From assembly GCA_000383735.1 (NCBI GenBank), contig KB912124.1, forward strand, positions 24,456 through 88,455: DNA of 64,000 nucleotides, written 5' to 3'. Shown piece by piece: positions 36,880 to 46,042 of this stretch. The number at the start of each line of letters is the position of its first letter. The stretch's first letter is position 1. Under the pieces are notes generated by a model that searched no databases, was not told the origin of the DNA, and was given only the letters and a program-made list of their open reading frames with translations. This DNA comes from Verrucomicrobia bacterium SCGC AAA164-M04. GTDB lineage: Bacteria; Verrucomicrobiota; Verrucomicrobiae; Verrucomicrobiales; Akkermansiaceae. Both the position numbers and the translations under genes were made by a program.

Positions 36880-38403
36880 ATGCAAGAGATTCAACATGTT
36901 GCTGTTTTCGATTTTGGCTCGCAATACACCCAGCTCATCGTTCGCCGAATTCGCGAATTGGGCTTTTTCGCTAAGCTTTATTCCCCTGAAGATATCGCTG
37001 AAATTGGTCGGCCTGGAGCAATCATTCTTTCTGGTGGCCCTAAGAGCACCAGCGAGGCGGATGCTCCGGATATCGATTTTGAGAAATTGAAGACCTTTGG
37101 AGTACCCGTTCTTGGAGTTTGCTACGGGATGCAACTTCTTAATATCAAATTTGGGGGCTCCGTGAAAAAGAGCGATAAGCGGGAATATGGTGCAGCTGCT
37201 CTCACTCCGATCTGCCACAAGGATCTCTATGACGAGATTTCTGAAGATTCTCAGGTTTGGATGAGTCACTCGGATACTGTGCAAGATCTGCATGAGGAAG
37301 CTGAAGTGATTGCGACCAACCAACATGGGACTCCGGTGAGTTTACGCTGGCCCGGTGGTTTTTTTGGAATTCAATTTCACCCCGAGGTCACGCACTCCCA
37401 CGAAGGATTGCGAATTCTTAAGAATTTCCTCCAGCAAGCCGACGAACTTCAGCGTTTTCATATCGAGGATTTTAAGCGTGAAATGATCGAGGGGATCCGT
37501 GAACTTGTTGGCGAGAAACAAGTGGTTTGTGGTGTGAGCGGGGGAGTTGATAGCACGGTTTTGGCCGTGCTTCTAAAAGAGGCGGGGGTGAATGTTCGTG
37601 CGATTTTTGTGGATAACGGACTCCTCCGAAAAGACGAAGCAACTGTAGTGCAAAATAATTTTCATCGCATGGGCGTAGAGATTGAAACGGTGGATGCTTC
37701 CGACGAATTTCTAGGTGCTTTGGCTGGAAAAGAAGATCCGGAAGAGAAGCGGCGGATCATTGGGAATCTTTTCATTAAGGTTTTTTGGGATTCCGTTGGG
37801 AATGCCGATATGCTGGCTCAAGGGACCCTTTATCCCGATGTCATCGAGAGTGCTTCAAATGCAAAGTCAAAAGCTTCTGTGATAAAAACACACCACAACC
37901 GCGTTCCTAAAATTCTTGAACTTCAGGAACAGGGTAAGGTGCTGGAGCCTCTGGCTGAGCTCTTTAAGGATGAGGTTCGTGAGTTAGGGGCGGCGTTAAG
38001 AATTGCTCCTGATATTCTTGGGCGTCATCCATTCCCGGGGCCGGGATTAGCCGTTCGGTGTCCAGGTGCGGTTGATCGTGAACGTCTCAATATAATCCGT
38101 GAATGCGATGCGATTTTTATTGGGAAACTAAAACAGCATGGCTGGTATGATCGGGTTTGGCAGGCTTATGCCGGATTAATTCCGGTTAAGACAGTTGGGG
38201 TGAAAGGAGATGAACGAAGCTACGAGTGGGCTACCAATTTGCGGGCGGTGATCTCCGAAGACGCCATGACTGCCGAATGGGTAGATTTGCCGGCCCAACT
38301 CCTTCGTGAGGCCAGTCAGCAAATTCTGAATGAAGTTAGCGGTATTAATCGTGTCCTATACGATATCTCGACAAAGCCGCCTGCGAGTATCGAGTGGGAG
38401 TAG
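36880..38403 (+). CDS. guaA: GMP synthase (glutamine-hydrolysing)
   Basis: 507 residues. GuaA aminates XMP to GMP using glutamine-derived ammonia. The class I glutaminase domain (1 to about 190) has the nucleophile C81 in GVCYGMQLL and the His-Glu pair in IQFHPEVTHS. The ATP pyrophosphatase domain starts at VVCGVSGGVDSTVLAVLL, and the C-terminal dimerisation domain ends in YDISTKPPASIEWE, the normal family ending. It follows guaB by 8 bp and converges on the TPR gene. Confidence 0.97.
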   Translation: MQEIQHVAVFDFGSQYTQLIVRRIRELGFFAKLYSPEDIAEIGRPGAIILSGGPKSTSEADAPDIDFEKLKTFGVPVLGVCYGMQLLNIKFGGSVKKSDKREYGAAALTPICHKDLYDEISEDSQVWMSHSDTVQDLHEEAEVIATNQHGTPVSLRWPGGFFGIQFHPEVTHSHEGLRILKNFLQQADELQRFHIEDFKREMIEGIRELVGEKQVVCGVSGGVDSTVLAVLLKEAGVNVRAIFVDNGLLRKDEATVVQNNFHRMGVEIETVDASDEFLGALAGKEDPEEKRRIIGNLFIKVFWDSVGNADMLAQGTLYPDVIESASNAKSKASVIKTHHNRVPKILELQEQGKVLEPLAELFKDEVRELGAALRIAPDILGRHPFPGPGLAVRCPGAVDRERLNIIRECDAIFIGKLKQHGWYDRVWQAYAGLIPVKTVGVKGDERSYEWATNLRAVISEDAMTAEWVDLPAQLLREASQQILNEVSGINRVLYDISTKPPASIEWE

Positions 38404-38411
38404 AGCTCTTC

Positions 38412-40739
38412 TTACTGCTGATAGTCTTTTAAGAGTTCCAACGCTTTTGGAGTCCCGATCATTTTGAGTGTTGAAATGACCTTGGCAAGTGCCTCTCTTT
38501 TATCGTCAGTAGATTTTGCGAAAGTGCTTTCAACGATAATATAGTGTCGGATTGCGGCTTCGGGTTTTTTGGCAGTGATGTCGATATCTCCGGCGAACAT
38601 GCGGAGCTGGATATCGAGTGCTCCGGCGGGGCGGAGGTTAAGGGCATCAGAAGCGGCCAAACGAGCTTCATCAAATTGCTTGAGACCATTGTGTGCCTGG
38701 GATTTGAAGTAGAGTGCTTCGGCCTTGCGGTATGGATTTTCTTCCAGTTCTAGGATGGCTTTGGCTCCACGTAAGGCTTCAGCGTATTTTTTAAGACCGA
38801 GCGATGCCTTGGTGTAAAGTTTCCAAACTAGAGGCTTGGCGGTTGTGGATTCGTCGGAAAGTCCTTCGTGAAGAAAAGGCCAACCGCGTTTCTCTTCATC
38901 GCTCTTGATGAGAGTGGCGCCCAACCATTGCAGAATGGCAGATGGAAGTTTGGTGTCAGGTGAATCTTGGCGTGCGAGGTTGATTTCATCTTCAAGGAGG
39001 TTGAGATCCTCGGCTTTGAAGGCATTTCTGACCAAGATAGGGCTGACCTTTGAAGCGAACGTTTTGGAGTCGAGAGCCCGAGCTTTACGAAGGAAGGGCT
39101 CTGCTTTGGCTCCGTTCTTGAGGCGAAGCTGATTCCATCCAAGCCAAAAGTTTGCGGAAGCTCGGGCTTTTTGGTCAGATGCGGGGAGCTGAAGAATTTG
39201 TTCCTGCATGCCTACAAACTCCTCCCATTTCTCCTGCTCCTGATAGAGAGATGCTAGTCGAAGAATAAGGCTTTTCTTCATCCTTTGATCCGTGGTGTTT
39301 TGTAGGATTATTTTGTAGTCTCCTACAGCTTCGCCTTCTCGACCGGCTGCATTAAGGAGCTCGGCCCGATCTAAGCGAAGCTGGGTCGTTTGTGCTGCTT
39401 TCGGGAATTTGGCAATAAATTCGGCGATTGCAGCGAGTGCCTCTTTTTCATTTTTCAGGAAGAGCTGTGATTTAGCGACGTGATAGTGAACTCCAAGGGC
39501 GTTTGATTTATCAACAAGAGAGAGATCAAGTAGACGATACTCTGAAATCGCTTTTTTATAATCCTTTGCTGCGTAGTAGCCCTCGGCGAGAAGTAGGCGA
39601 ATGGAATGAACTTTTGGGTTTTTCCCTTTTGTGGTAGCATAGTTGGTCAGAAAGATTTCAGCATTGTTGAGAAAGTTGTTGGCAGCTTTATCATGGTCGC
39701 GGACAAGGAGGTTATAATTGGCGTCAAAGCTTGACGCAGATCCGGGAGAGAGAGAGGCGATCTGCTCGTAAAGTTTCGTGACTTCTTCTTCCTTGCCAAG
39801 GGCATCGTATGATTTTGCGACCATAATCAGACGCTGAAGCTCGGTTTTTTTTTCGAGTTCGAAGTTTCCAATACGAAAAACATCAATCACTTCCTGCCAT
39901 TGCATGTCCTTGTAGTGTAAATTCATGAGGACAAGCTGGGTCTTACCCTTGACGTCTTTTGATTGCTCTTCTGAGAGAGTTTCACGAAACCAGAACTTGG
40001 TAAGGTCTTTTTTGCCAAGTGTCTGAGCAGTAAGCGCTGCTTGAAAAGTCGCTTCGGCACGAATTTTGGAGTCCTTTGATTTCGACAGAAGCTCAAACTG
40101 CTCGTAGGCTTGTTTATTCCTTTGTGAATTGCGGTAGAGCCTTGCCAAAGCGAGGCGGGCTGTCTCGGTATAGGGACTGTCCTCGTCTGCTATGACCTCC
40201 TTCAAAGAAAGAAGTATTTCATCTTTGTCTTCGAGCTTATGAAAACAGAGGAATCGTCGATAAAGCGATTGCTGTTTAATCTCTTCATTTTTTGTCGTAT
40301 CAGAGACGATTTGAAACCACTTGGCTGCGTCCCGCCATTTCTCTGCCTTGTAATCGTCGGAGGCTAAGAAGAGGGCAGAGGCCTCAACAAATTTTCCGGT
40401 CTTCCCTTTTGTAATAGTTTTTTTGAAGCAGGTGCGGCTGGCTTCGCTTTCGCCTATTTCACGCCGGGACATTCCAAGGAAATACCATGCTTCGATTGCC
40501 CTTTCATCGCGCGGGAAAGTTTCTAGAAATTGGGTGAACTTCTTAGCTGCAATTCGATAGTCTCGTTCAACCTTTTTGGCGTCTTCCCCATTTTTAGCGT
40601 CGTTATAGTTCAGCGTAGCGAGGTCAAAAAGATCGCGGGCTGGATTAACCCGAAGGGCCTTCTCCTTCTGATCCGGGGCCTGTCCTAGGGAAGGAAGTGA
40701 CAAGCCGATTAGAATAGCGAGGAATGCTAGAATTTGCAT
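38412..40739 (-). CDS. Exported TPR-repeat protein
   Basis: 775 residues with a signal peptide (about 1-19, MQILAFLAILIGLSLPSLG). Many tetratricopeptide-like helical pairs run from about 60 to the end (EAWYFLGMSRREIGESEASRTCFKK; ALYFKSQAHNGLKQFDEARLAASDAL). It is third in a minus-strand unit after exbB- and exbD-like genes (8-bp gap). Periplasmic TPR proteins of the YbgF/CpoB kind accompany Tol systems, so a scaffold role for that complex is plausible but not shown. No enzyme motif was seen. Confidence 0.85.
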   Translation of the reverse strand: MQILAFLAILIGLSLPSLGQAPDQKEKALRVNPARDLFDLATLNYNDAKNGEDAKKVERDYRIAAKKFTQFLETFPRDERAIEAWYFLGMSRREIGESEASRTCFKKTITKGKTGKFVEASALFLASDDYKAEKWRDAAKWFQIVSDTTKNEEIKQQSLYRRFLCFHKLEDKDEILLSLKEVIADEDSPYTETARLALARLYRNSQRNKQAYEQFELLSKSKDSKIRAEATFQAALTAQTLGKKDLTKFWFRETLSEEQSKDVKGKTQLVLMNLHYKDMQWQEVIDVFRIGNFELEKKTELQRLIMVAKSYDALGKEEEVTKLYEQIASLSPGSASSFDANYNLLVRDHDKAANNFLNNAEIFLTNYATTKGKNPKVHSIRLLLAEGYYAAKDYKKAISEYRLLDLSLVDKSNALGVHYHVAKSQLFLKNEKEALAAIAEFIAKFPKAAQTTQLRLDRAELLNAAGREGEAVGDYKIILQNTTDQRMKKSLILRLASLYQEQEKWEEFVGMQEQILQLPASDQKARASANFWLGWNQLRLKNGAKAEPFLRKARALDSKTFASKVSPILVRNAFKAEDLNLLEDEINLARQDSPDTKLPSAILQWLGATLIKSDEEKRGWPFLHEGLSDESTTAKPLVWKLYTKASLGLKKYAEALRGAKAILELEENPYRKAEALYFKSQAHNGLKQFDEARLAASDALNLRPAGALDIQLRMFAGDIDITAKKPEAAIRHYIIVESTFAKSTDDKREALAKVISTLKMIGTPKALELLKDYQQ

Positions 40740-40747
40740 CGGGAAAA

Positions 40748-41188
40748 TTAAGGGTTCTTTGGTGAACGGGTCGCGAAATCGATGTTCCAGATACCGGCTT
40801 TCTGGATTTCGTCAACAAGCTGGAGAAGCTGTTGATTTCTGCCATCATGGTCGGCTCGGATTCGCACAGGTTGTTGATCGGCACCGTCTTCGTTGGCGAG
40901 TTCGGCGGCTTTTACGATCCGTTTAAGTTTTTGCCTGAGTTGGTCTTTGGTGTAAACTTCGCCGCTGATGGTAATCTCACCATCAGCGGCGAGGTTGATT
41001 ACGATCTTATTGGCAACACGGGCTTTTTGAGAGCCTTCACTGGTAGTGGGAACTGCGACTTTAAGGTCTTTTTCTTGTTCAGTGATCTGGTAGGTGACCA
41101 GGAAGAAAATCAGAAGGAGAAAGACGATGTCAATCATTGGCGCTAGCTGGAAGCTAGCGGGCGGAGGATTGTTATCGCGAATACGCAT
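40748..41188 (-). CDS. ExbD/TolR family protein (second set)
   Basis: 146 residues. The N-terminal membrane segment holds the conserved Asp in LAPMIDIVFLLLIFFLV. The periplasmic domain (about 50-140) contains KIVINLAADGEITISGEVY and VRIRADHDGRNQQLLQLVDEIQKAG. It lies 23 bp after the ExbB-like gene and 8 bp before the TPR gene. It is distinct from the ExbD at 29568, so the genome has at least two such motors. Confidence 0.93.
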   Translation of the reverse strand: MRIRDNNPPPASFQLAPMIDIVFLLLIFFLVTYQITEQEKDLKVAVPTTSEGSQKARVANKIVINLAADGEITISGEVYTKDQLRQKLKRIVKAAELANEDGADQQPVRIRADHDGRNQQLLQLVDEIQKAGIWNIDFATRSPKNP

Positions 41189-41211
41189 GACATTAAAGCG
41201 TTCTTAGATCC

Positions 41212-41991
41212 CTAGAGGTCACGCATTGGAAAATCATCGCGGAGAGGTTGGCTTGTTGAACCCGCCTGACCCTGCTGGATTTGGGAGCCAATCAAGGCTA
41301 GGATATGGGTTCCGGCTGCTTCTAATTCTGCGGTGTGGTTTTGAACTCGGCCGCGAAAATAGGAGTAAAATGTCATAGCGATAATGCTAATGACGAGACC
41401 GCCAGCGGTGGTTATGAGGGCCTCCCAGACTCCTTGAGCTAGTTCCAATTGCTTAGCCCCCTCAATATTGCCGTTAGCGATTTCCATGAAGGATTTAATC
41501 ATCCCGATTACGGTCCCAAGTAAGCCAACCATTGGAGCGATCCCCCCAATATCAGCTAAGTAGCTGATTCTTTGGGTTAGGATGCCGGCCTGACGATTTC
41601 CTTCGGCTTCTGCAACCTCGCGTATCTCAGGGTGGCTGGCATTTGGGTTTTTGGTCAAAAAATCGAGAGTTTTTTGGGTGACTCGCGCCACTGCTTCTCT
41701 CCGGCCGTGACAGTAGCCGACAAGTCCAAGATAATCACGCTTTCGGATCATGGCCTCTGAGGCATTCATGAAGCGATTTGAAACGACTGAGCTGCGACGA
41801 AGGGTCAGAAAATAAAGTAGAATGAGAATTGCGGTGAAAATCGAGAGGACGACAAGCGCTCCCATGACCCACCCGCCTTTCTTAAGAATTTCAACCAAGG
41901 TGATATCTTTGGTCATTTCGGTCACCTCTTGGGCAGATGCGACAGAAGGAATCAGCGCCAAAATAAGAGTGAGGAGGAAAGTGGTCTTCAT
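41212..41991 (-). CDS. MotA/TolQ/ExbB proton channel protein (second set)
   Basis: 259 residues. It begins with a cleavable-looking signal peptide (MKTTFLLTLILALIPSVASA), which is unusual for E. coli ExbB but common in relatives from other phyla. Three membrane segments follow (GGWVMGALVVLSIFTAILILLYFL; ADIGGIAPMVGLLGTVIGMIKSF; ALITTAGGLVISIIAMTFYSYF). It is the first gene of the ExbB-ExbD-TPR unit and diverges from uvrC. It probably powers an outer-membrane transporter or a Tol-like complex. Confidence 0.92.
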   Translation of the reverse strand: MKTTFLLTLILALIPSVASAQEVTEMTKDITLVEILKKGGWVMGALVVLSIFTAILILLYFLTLRRSSVVSNRFMNASEAMIRKRDYLGLVGYCHGRREAVARVTQKTLDFLTKNPNASHPEIREVAEAEGNRQAGILTQRISYLADIGGIAPMVGLLGTVIGMIKSFMEIANGNIEGAKQLELAQGVWEALITTAGGLVISIIAMTFYSYFRGRVQNHTAELEAAGTHILALIGSQIQQGQAGSTSQPLRDDFPMRDL

Positions 41992-42115
41992 GAACTAGTT
42001 GGTCGAAGTCTAGCGGGAGATTATTCAGGTGCAAGTGCAGGAAAACCCACCGTAATCTCCTAATTGCCCATAAAAGCGATATCAATTATAGGTTTTGTGC
42101 CTAGAATCTAAGGCG

Positions 42116-43678
42116 ATGTCCGACCTTCCCTTACTTCGAGCAAGGCTCTCACAGGTCTCCCATAAACCGGGTGTCTACCTGCATAAAGACCGGTTGGGCT
42201 CGATTATTTATGTCGGAAAGGCAAGGGATCTCCGGAAACGACTGAGCAGCTACTTTATGCCATCGGGCAAGAAGCGGGCGGACCGAAAGACCAGAGCTCT
42301 GATCGACTCGATCTGTGATTTCGAAGTTCATGAAGTTCGAAACGAGCAAGAAGCTCTGCTCTTGGAGGGAAAGCTAATCAAGCAGTATCGGCCCCGCTAC
42401 AACGTAAGCTTTCGGGATGATAAACGATTTCTCCTAGTAAAGGTGAATCTTGATGATCCGTGGCCGAAGTTTCAAACAACGCGTCTCAAGAAGGGAGATG
42501 GAGCGCGATATTTCGGTCCATTTGCACATTCGGGAGCGTTACGAGCTACCGTTGCTTGGTTGAACAAGGAATTTGGACTTCGGAGTTGTCGGCCCCGAAA
42601 TCCGGGTGAAAAAGATTACAAGCACTGTAATGCCGATGTTATTCGGAATTGCATGGCTCCCTGTGTTGCGAAGGTGAGTCGTGAAGAGTATTTGGAACAA
42701 TTAGAGCAGGCTTGTGAATTGCTAAGTGGAAAAGGAAAGCGGGAGCGCCTCAAGAGCCTGAAGGTTGAAATGGAGCAATCAGCAATGAAGTTGGATTTTG
42801 AGAAAGCCGCAAGGCTTCGCGATGTTATCGTAAATCTTGAGCGTGCGCTGAGCCCGACAAGGCAGTTCACGCGCGGACGGGGAGTGCCGACGACTGTTAA
42901 ACCAACTGAGGATTTAGCTGAATTGGGTGATTGGCTCTCACTCATTGGGCCACCAACGATCATGGAGTGCTTCGATATTTCCAATATCTCGTCGACTCAT
43001 ATTGTGGCCTCAATGGTGAGATTTAAGAATGGATTGCCGGACAACCAAAACTATCGGCAATACAGGATTAGAACGGTGGACGGACAGGATGATTTTGCGA
43101 GTATGGCCGAGGTGGTTCGGCGTAGATACGGCCGAATTTTACAGGAAAATATGGAGGCGAACCCAGAAGTGGCAGAAAGCACACAGGAAACTCACGTCGA
43201 GACTCTTCGGCGACTTGCAGCCGAGGGCAGGAGCCCGGTCACGCTACCTGATTTGGTGATCGTGGATGGCGGGAAAGGGCAACTCAGTGTTTCAGTGGCA
43301 GAGTTACAGAGACTTGGGTTGGGCGGCCTGCCGATTTGTGGTTTGGCAAAGCAGCGAGAAGAGATCTTTTTCCCGGGCGAATCCGAGCCCGTAATTATTC
43401 CACATGATAGGGGGGCCCTTAAGTTGATGCAGCGGATTCGTGACGAAGCACACCGCTTTGCAAATCGCTATAACGAGTTGTTGCTCCGAAAACGAGTGAA
43501 GGAAAGCTTGTTAGATGATTGTCCCGGTGTGTCTCCGGCAAAGAAGAAAGCACTTTTAAAACGGTTTGGGTCAGTGGCGCGAATTAAGGAGGCAACGGTG
43601 GATCAAATCGCTGAGCTTACGGGATTTTCGGTAAAATCAGCTAACGAAATTTTAGCATTCCTTACAGGGAGAACCTAG
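42116..43678 (+). CDS. uvrC: Excinuclease ABC subunit C, compact form
   Basis: 520 residues from the ATG at 42116. UvrC makes both cuts in nucleotide excision repair. The GIY-YIG domain comes first (KPGVYLHKD; IIYVGKARDLRKRLSSYF), then a Cys-containing region (CRPRNPGEKDYKHCNADVIRNCMAPC), the UVR motif (about 195-230), the RNase H-like nuclease (IMECFDISNISSTHIVASMV; DLVIVDGGKGQLSV) and C-terminal helix-hairpin-helix. The region between UVR and nuclease is only about 50 residues, against well over 100 in E. coli UvrC, so this looks like a shortened middle. Confidence 0.95.
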   Translation: MSDLPLLRARLSQVSHKPGVYLHKDRLGSIIYVGKARDLRKRLSSYFMPSGKKRADRKTRALIDSICDFEVHEVRNEQEALLLEGKLIKQYRPRYNVSFRDDKRFLLVKVNLDDPWPKFQTTRLKKGDGARYFGPFAHSGALRATVAWLNKEFGLRSCRPRNPGEKDYKHCNADVIRNCMAPCVAKVSREEYLEQLEQACELLSGKGKRERLKSLKVEMEQSAMKLDFEKAARLRDVIVNLERALSPTRQFTRGRGVPTTVKPTEDLAELGDWLSLIGPPTIMECFDISNISSTHIVASMVRFKNGLPDNQNYRQYRIRTVDGQDDFASMAEVVRRRYGRILQENMEANPEVAESTQETHVETLRRLAAEGRSPVTLPDLVIVDGGKGQLSVSVAELQRLGLGGLPICGLAKQREEIFFPGESEPVIIPHDRGALKLMQRIRDEAHRFANRYNELLLRKRVKESLLDDCPGVSPAKKKALLKRFGSVARIKEATVDQIAELTGFSVKSANEILAFLTGRT

Positions 43679-43708
43679 TTTGGATTTCCTTCAATCGGAG
43701 AAGGGGAG

Positions 43709-44932
43709 CTACTTTTGGAGGCAATAGAGGAACTCTTGGCGTTCTCCCCGGTCAACTTTACCAACCCGCAGGAAGAGCTGGTTGTCTAGGGCAACAGGAC
43801 TCGCATAGGTGTCATCTCCAAGCTTGTTTTCTGCGATCTTTTCAAAGCGATCTCCCGATGCTTTGAAGATAACGGTAGTGCCATTTTTAAGGGTGGCGTA
43901 AATGTGGTCGCCGACCGCTAGTGGTGAAGCCATCACGCCCCGTCGACCAAGTTTTTCGGACCACTTTTTTTCTCCAGTTTTAGCATCCCAGCAATAAGCT
44001 CTGCCATCGTCAGCGATAGCGTAAATCAAGTTGTTGTGTGAGAGGAGAGATTGTTCATAACAGACGACTTTATTTTGCCAGACCTTAATGCCGGTTCCAT
44101 CGGCTTTGACTCCGGCGGTTTCTTTTTCGGGAAAGCCACCGCTTGCAAAGATCATATCGTCCGTCCACACAATAGTTCCGCACATTGATTTAGCTCCAGC
44201 TTCGACCTCCCAGTTGAGGTTGCCGGTAGTGGGTTCATAGCTCGAAAACTTATTAATACCGGAAATGAAAAGCTGCTCCTTGCCCCCAACAGTCGCAACG
44301 ACAGGAGTGGCCCAGTAGTCATGACCGGCTCTCGGAGTCTTCCAAACTTCTTTGCCATTGGAGGACTTCAACGCCGCGAGGAACCCCCCTTTTTCAGTTC
44401 CAATTACGACTATGAAAATCTCTTTGTGGAGGATTGGAGTGGAGCCAAATCCGAACGGGTATGACGGGAGATAACTTCCTACGGCTTTAGACCAGATGAT
44501 TTTAGCATCGGGTGAAATTGCTGTGACTTTTATTTTTTTATCGTTTTGGAAAGTGACGAGGATGTTTTGGCCATCCCACTGGGCAGATGCTGAAGCAGGA
44601 GAGTTTTCCGAATGGAGTGGTGTCGGGAAACCACCTTGGTGAACCACTTTGGACCAGATCACCTTCCCGGTTTTTCGATCAAGGCATAGGAGTGATTGGG
44701 TTGATTTTTTTTTGTCAGCAGAAGTCAGATAAATTCTTCCCTTAACAAAAATCGGGGTGGAATGGCCGTGGCCAGGAATAGCAGTTTTCCAGCTGACATT
44801 CTTGTCTTCTGACCACTCGATAGGCGGCTTGGCTGTGCTCGGAGCATGATTGTTTTGGTCCGCGCCGCGCCACTGGGGCCAATCGGCGGCTTGGAGTGGG
44901 AAGAGAAAGGAAAGCAGAATAAGTCGCTTCAT
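43709..44932 (-). CDS. Exported PQQ-like beta-propeller protein
   Basis: 407 residues with a signal peptide (cleavage about residue 15, PLQA). Repeated PQQ-type blades run through the protein (LLCLDRKTGKVIWSKVV; LAALKSSNGKEVWKTP; AYCWDAKTGEKKWSEKL), preceded by WPQWRGADQNN, a frequent opening in planctomycete and verrucomicrobial outer-membrane-biogenesis-like PQQ proteins. No redox catalytic residues or haem site were seen, so it is more likely a scaffold than a dehydrogenase. Convergent with uvrC, divergent from the symporter. Confidence 0.88.
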   Translation of the reverse strand: MKRLILLSFLFPLQAADWPQWRGADQNNHAPSTAKPPIEWSEDKNVSWKTAIPGHGHSTPIFVKGRIYLTSADKKKSTQSLLCLDRKTGKVIWSKVVHQGGFPTPLHSENSPASASAQWDGQNILVTFQNDKKIKVTAISPDAKIIWSKAVGSYLPSYPFGFGSTPILHKEIFIVVIGTEKGGFLAALKSSNGKEVWKTPRAGHDYWATPVVATVGGKEQLFISGINKFSSYEPTTGNLNWEVEAGAKSMCGTIVWTDDMIFASGGFPEKETAGVKADGTGIKVWQNKVVCYEQSLLSHNNLIYAIADDGRAYCWDAKTGEKKWSEKLGRRGVMASPLAVGDHIYATLKNGTTVIFKASGDRFEKIAENKLGDDTYASPVALDNQLFLRVGKVDRGERQEFLYCLQK

Positions 44933-44988
44933 CGTTTTGATTATGGCGGCTTTTGTGATCCAGGCAAAGGGAGAATAAGGTATTCAGG

Positions 44989-45972
44989 ATGGAGGAAATC
45001 GTTAAGAATCCTGCCATGCTTGCTCGCATTATAAATTTTTTTTGGTTGTGGACCTTCTTGGGGACCGGGTGGGCATGGTTTGTTCCGGAGCATTTCACGT
45101 GGTTTCTTGGGGTGATTCCTGGAACGGAACTAAAGTGGATTCCACTTGGATTAGGAATTATTATGCTTGGAATGGGGATGACTCTGACTTTTGCAGATTT
45201 TCGCGAGGTTTTGACAACACCCAGGTGGGTTGTGCTTGGGATTATTGCCCAGTTTTTGATCATGCCGTTGATTGGGTGGGGCGTCGCCTCAATTTTTTCG
45301 CTGCCGGCCCAGTTCAAACTTGGGATCATCTTAGTGAGTTGCTGTCCGGGAGGGACGGCGTCAAACGTGGTGACTTATCTGGCGCGCGGTAATCTCGCGT
45401 TGAGCGTTATGATGACAATGTGCTCTACTTTATTGGCAATAGGATTGACTCCGTTGCTGACGAAGACTTACGCATCAGCGATCCTTGAAGTTGATGCATG
45501 GAGCATGGTCGTCTCGATGGTGATGATTGTTCTCCTGCCCATTATCATTGGTTTGGTTTTGAATTCGCTTGTAGGCGAGAGGCTGGAGGCGATCAAGAAG
45601 GGGTCACCTCTCATCTCGGTTTTTGTGATTGTGCTGATCGTTGCGGCGGTGGTTGGCGCCACGAAATCAAACATTCAAGCGCATTGGGAAACCTTGCTTC
45701 CTGCGGTTTTCATAGTGCATGCTTTTGGATTCGCTTTGGGATATCTTTGGGGAAGGGTTTTTGGTTTGAAGGAAAAGGAATGTCGGACGTTTTCGATTGA
45801 GGTTGGAATGCAAAACTCCGGTCTTGGCTCCCAATTGGCAAAAACTCATTTCACGTTAATGGCAGCGGCACCGTGTGCAATTTCGGCTTTTTACCACTGC
45901 ATGATTGGGAGCTTCCTTGCGAGCCTGTGGCGGCGATGTGCGAGGGGTGAGCAACCATCAGACAATCGTTAG
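44989..45972 (+). CDS. Bile acid:sodium symporter family (BASS) transporter
   Basis: 327 residues with about nine or ten membrane segments. Typical family stretches: LGIIMLGMGMTLTFADFREVL, GIILVSCCPGGTASNVVTYLARGNLALSVMMT (the crossover region that holds substrate and sodium) and FSIEVGMQNSGLGSQLA. In bacteria such proteins carry various organic anions such as pantothenate or ketoacids. The cargo here is unknown. It stands alone, divergent from the PQQ gene and convergent with the peroxidase gene. Confidence 0.92.
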   Translation: MEEIVKNPAMLARIINFFWLWTFLGTGWAWFVPEHFTWFLGVIPGTELKWIPLGLGIIMLGMGMTLTFADFREVLTTPRWVVLGIIAQFLIMPLIGWGVASIFSLPAQFKLGIILVSCCPGGTASNVVTYLARGNLALSVMMTMCSTLLAIGLTPLLTKTYASAILEVDAWSMVVSMVMIVLLPIIIGLVLNSLVGERLEAIKKGSPLISVFVIVLIVAAVVGATKSNIQAHWETLLPAVFIVHAFGFALGYLWGRVFGLKEKECRTFSIEVGMQNSGLGSQLAKTHFTLMAAAPCAISAFYHCMIGSFLASLWRRCARGEQPSDNR

Positions 45973-46042
45973 GCCGGAATTAAACGTGGCGATGATAAGA
46001 GGCTGTTTTATTTTACCTGGTTTTGCGGAAGTCGGGGAGGAA

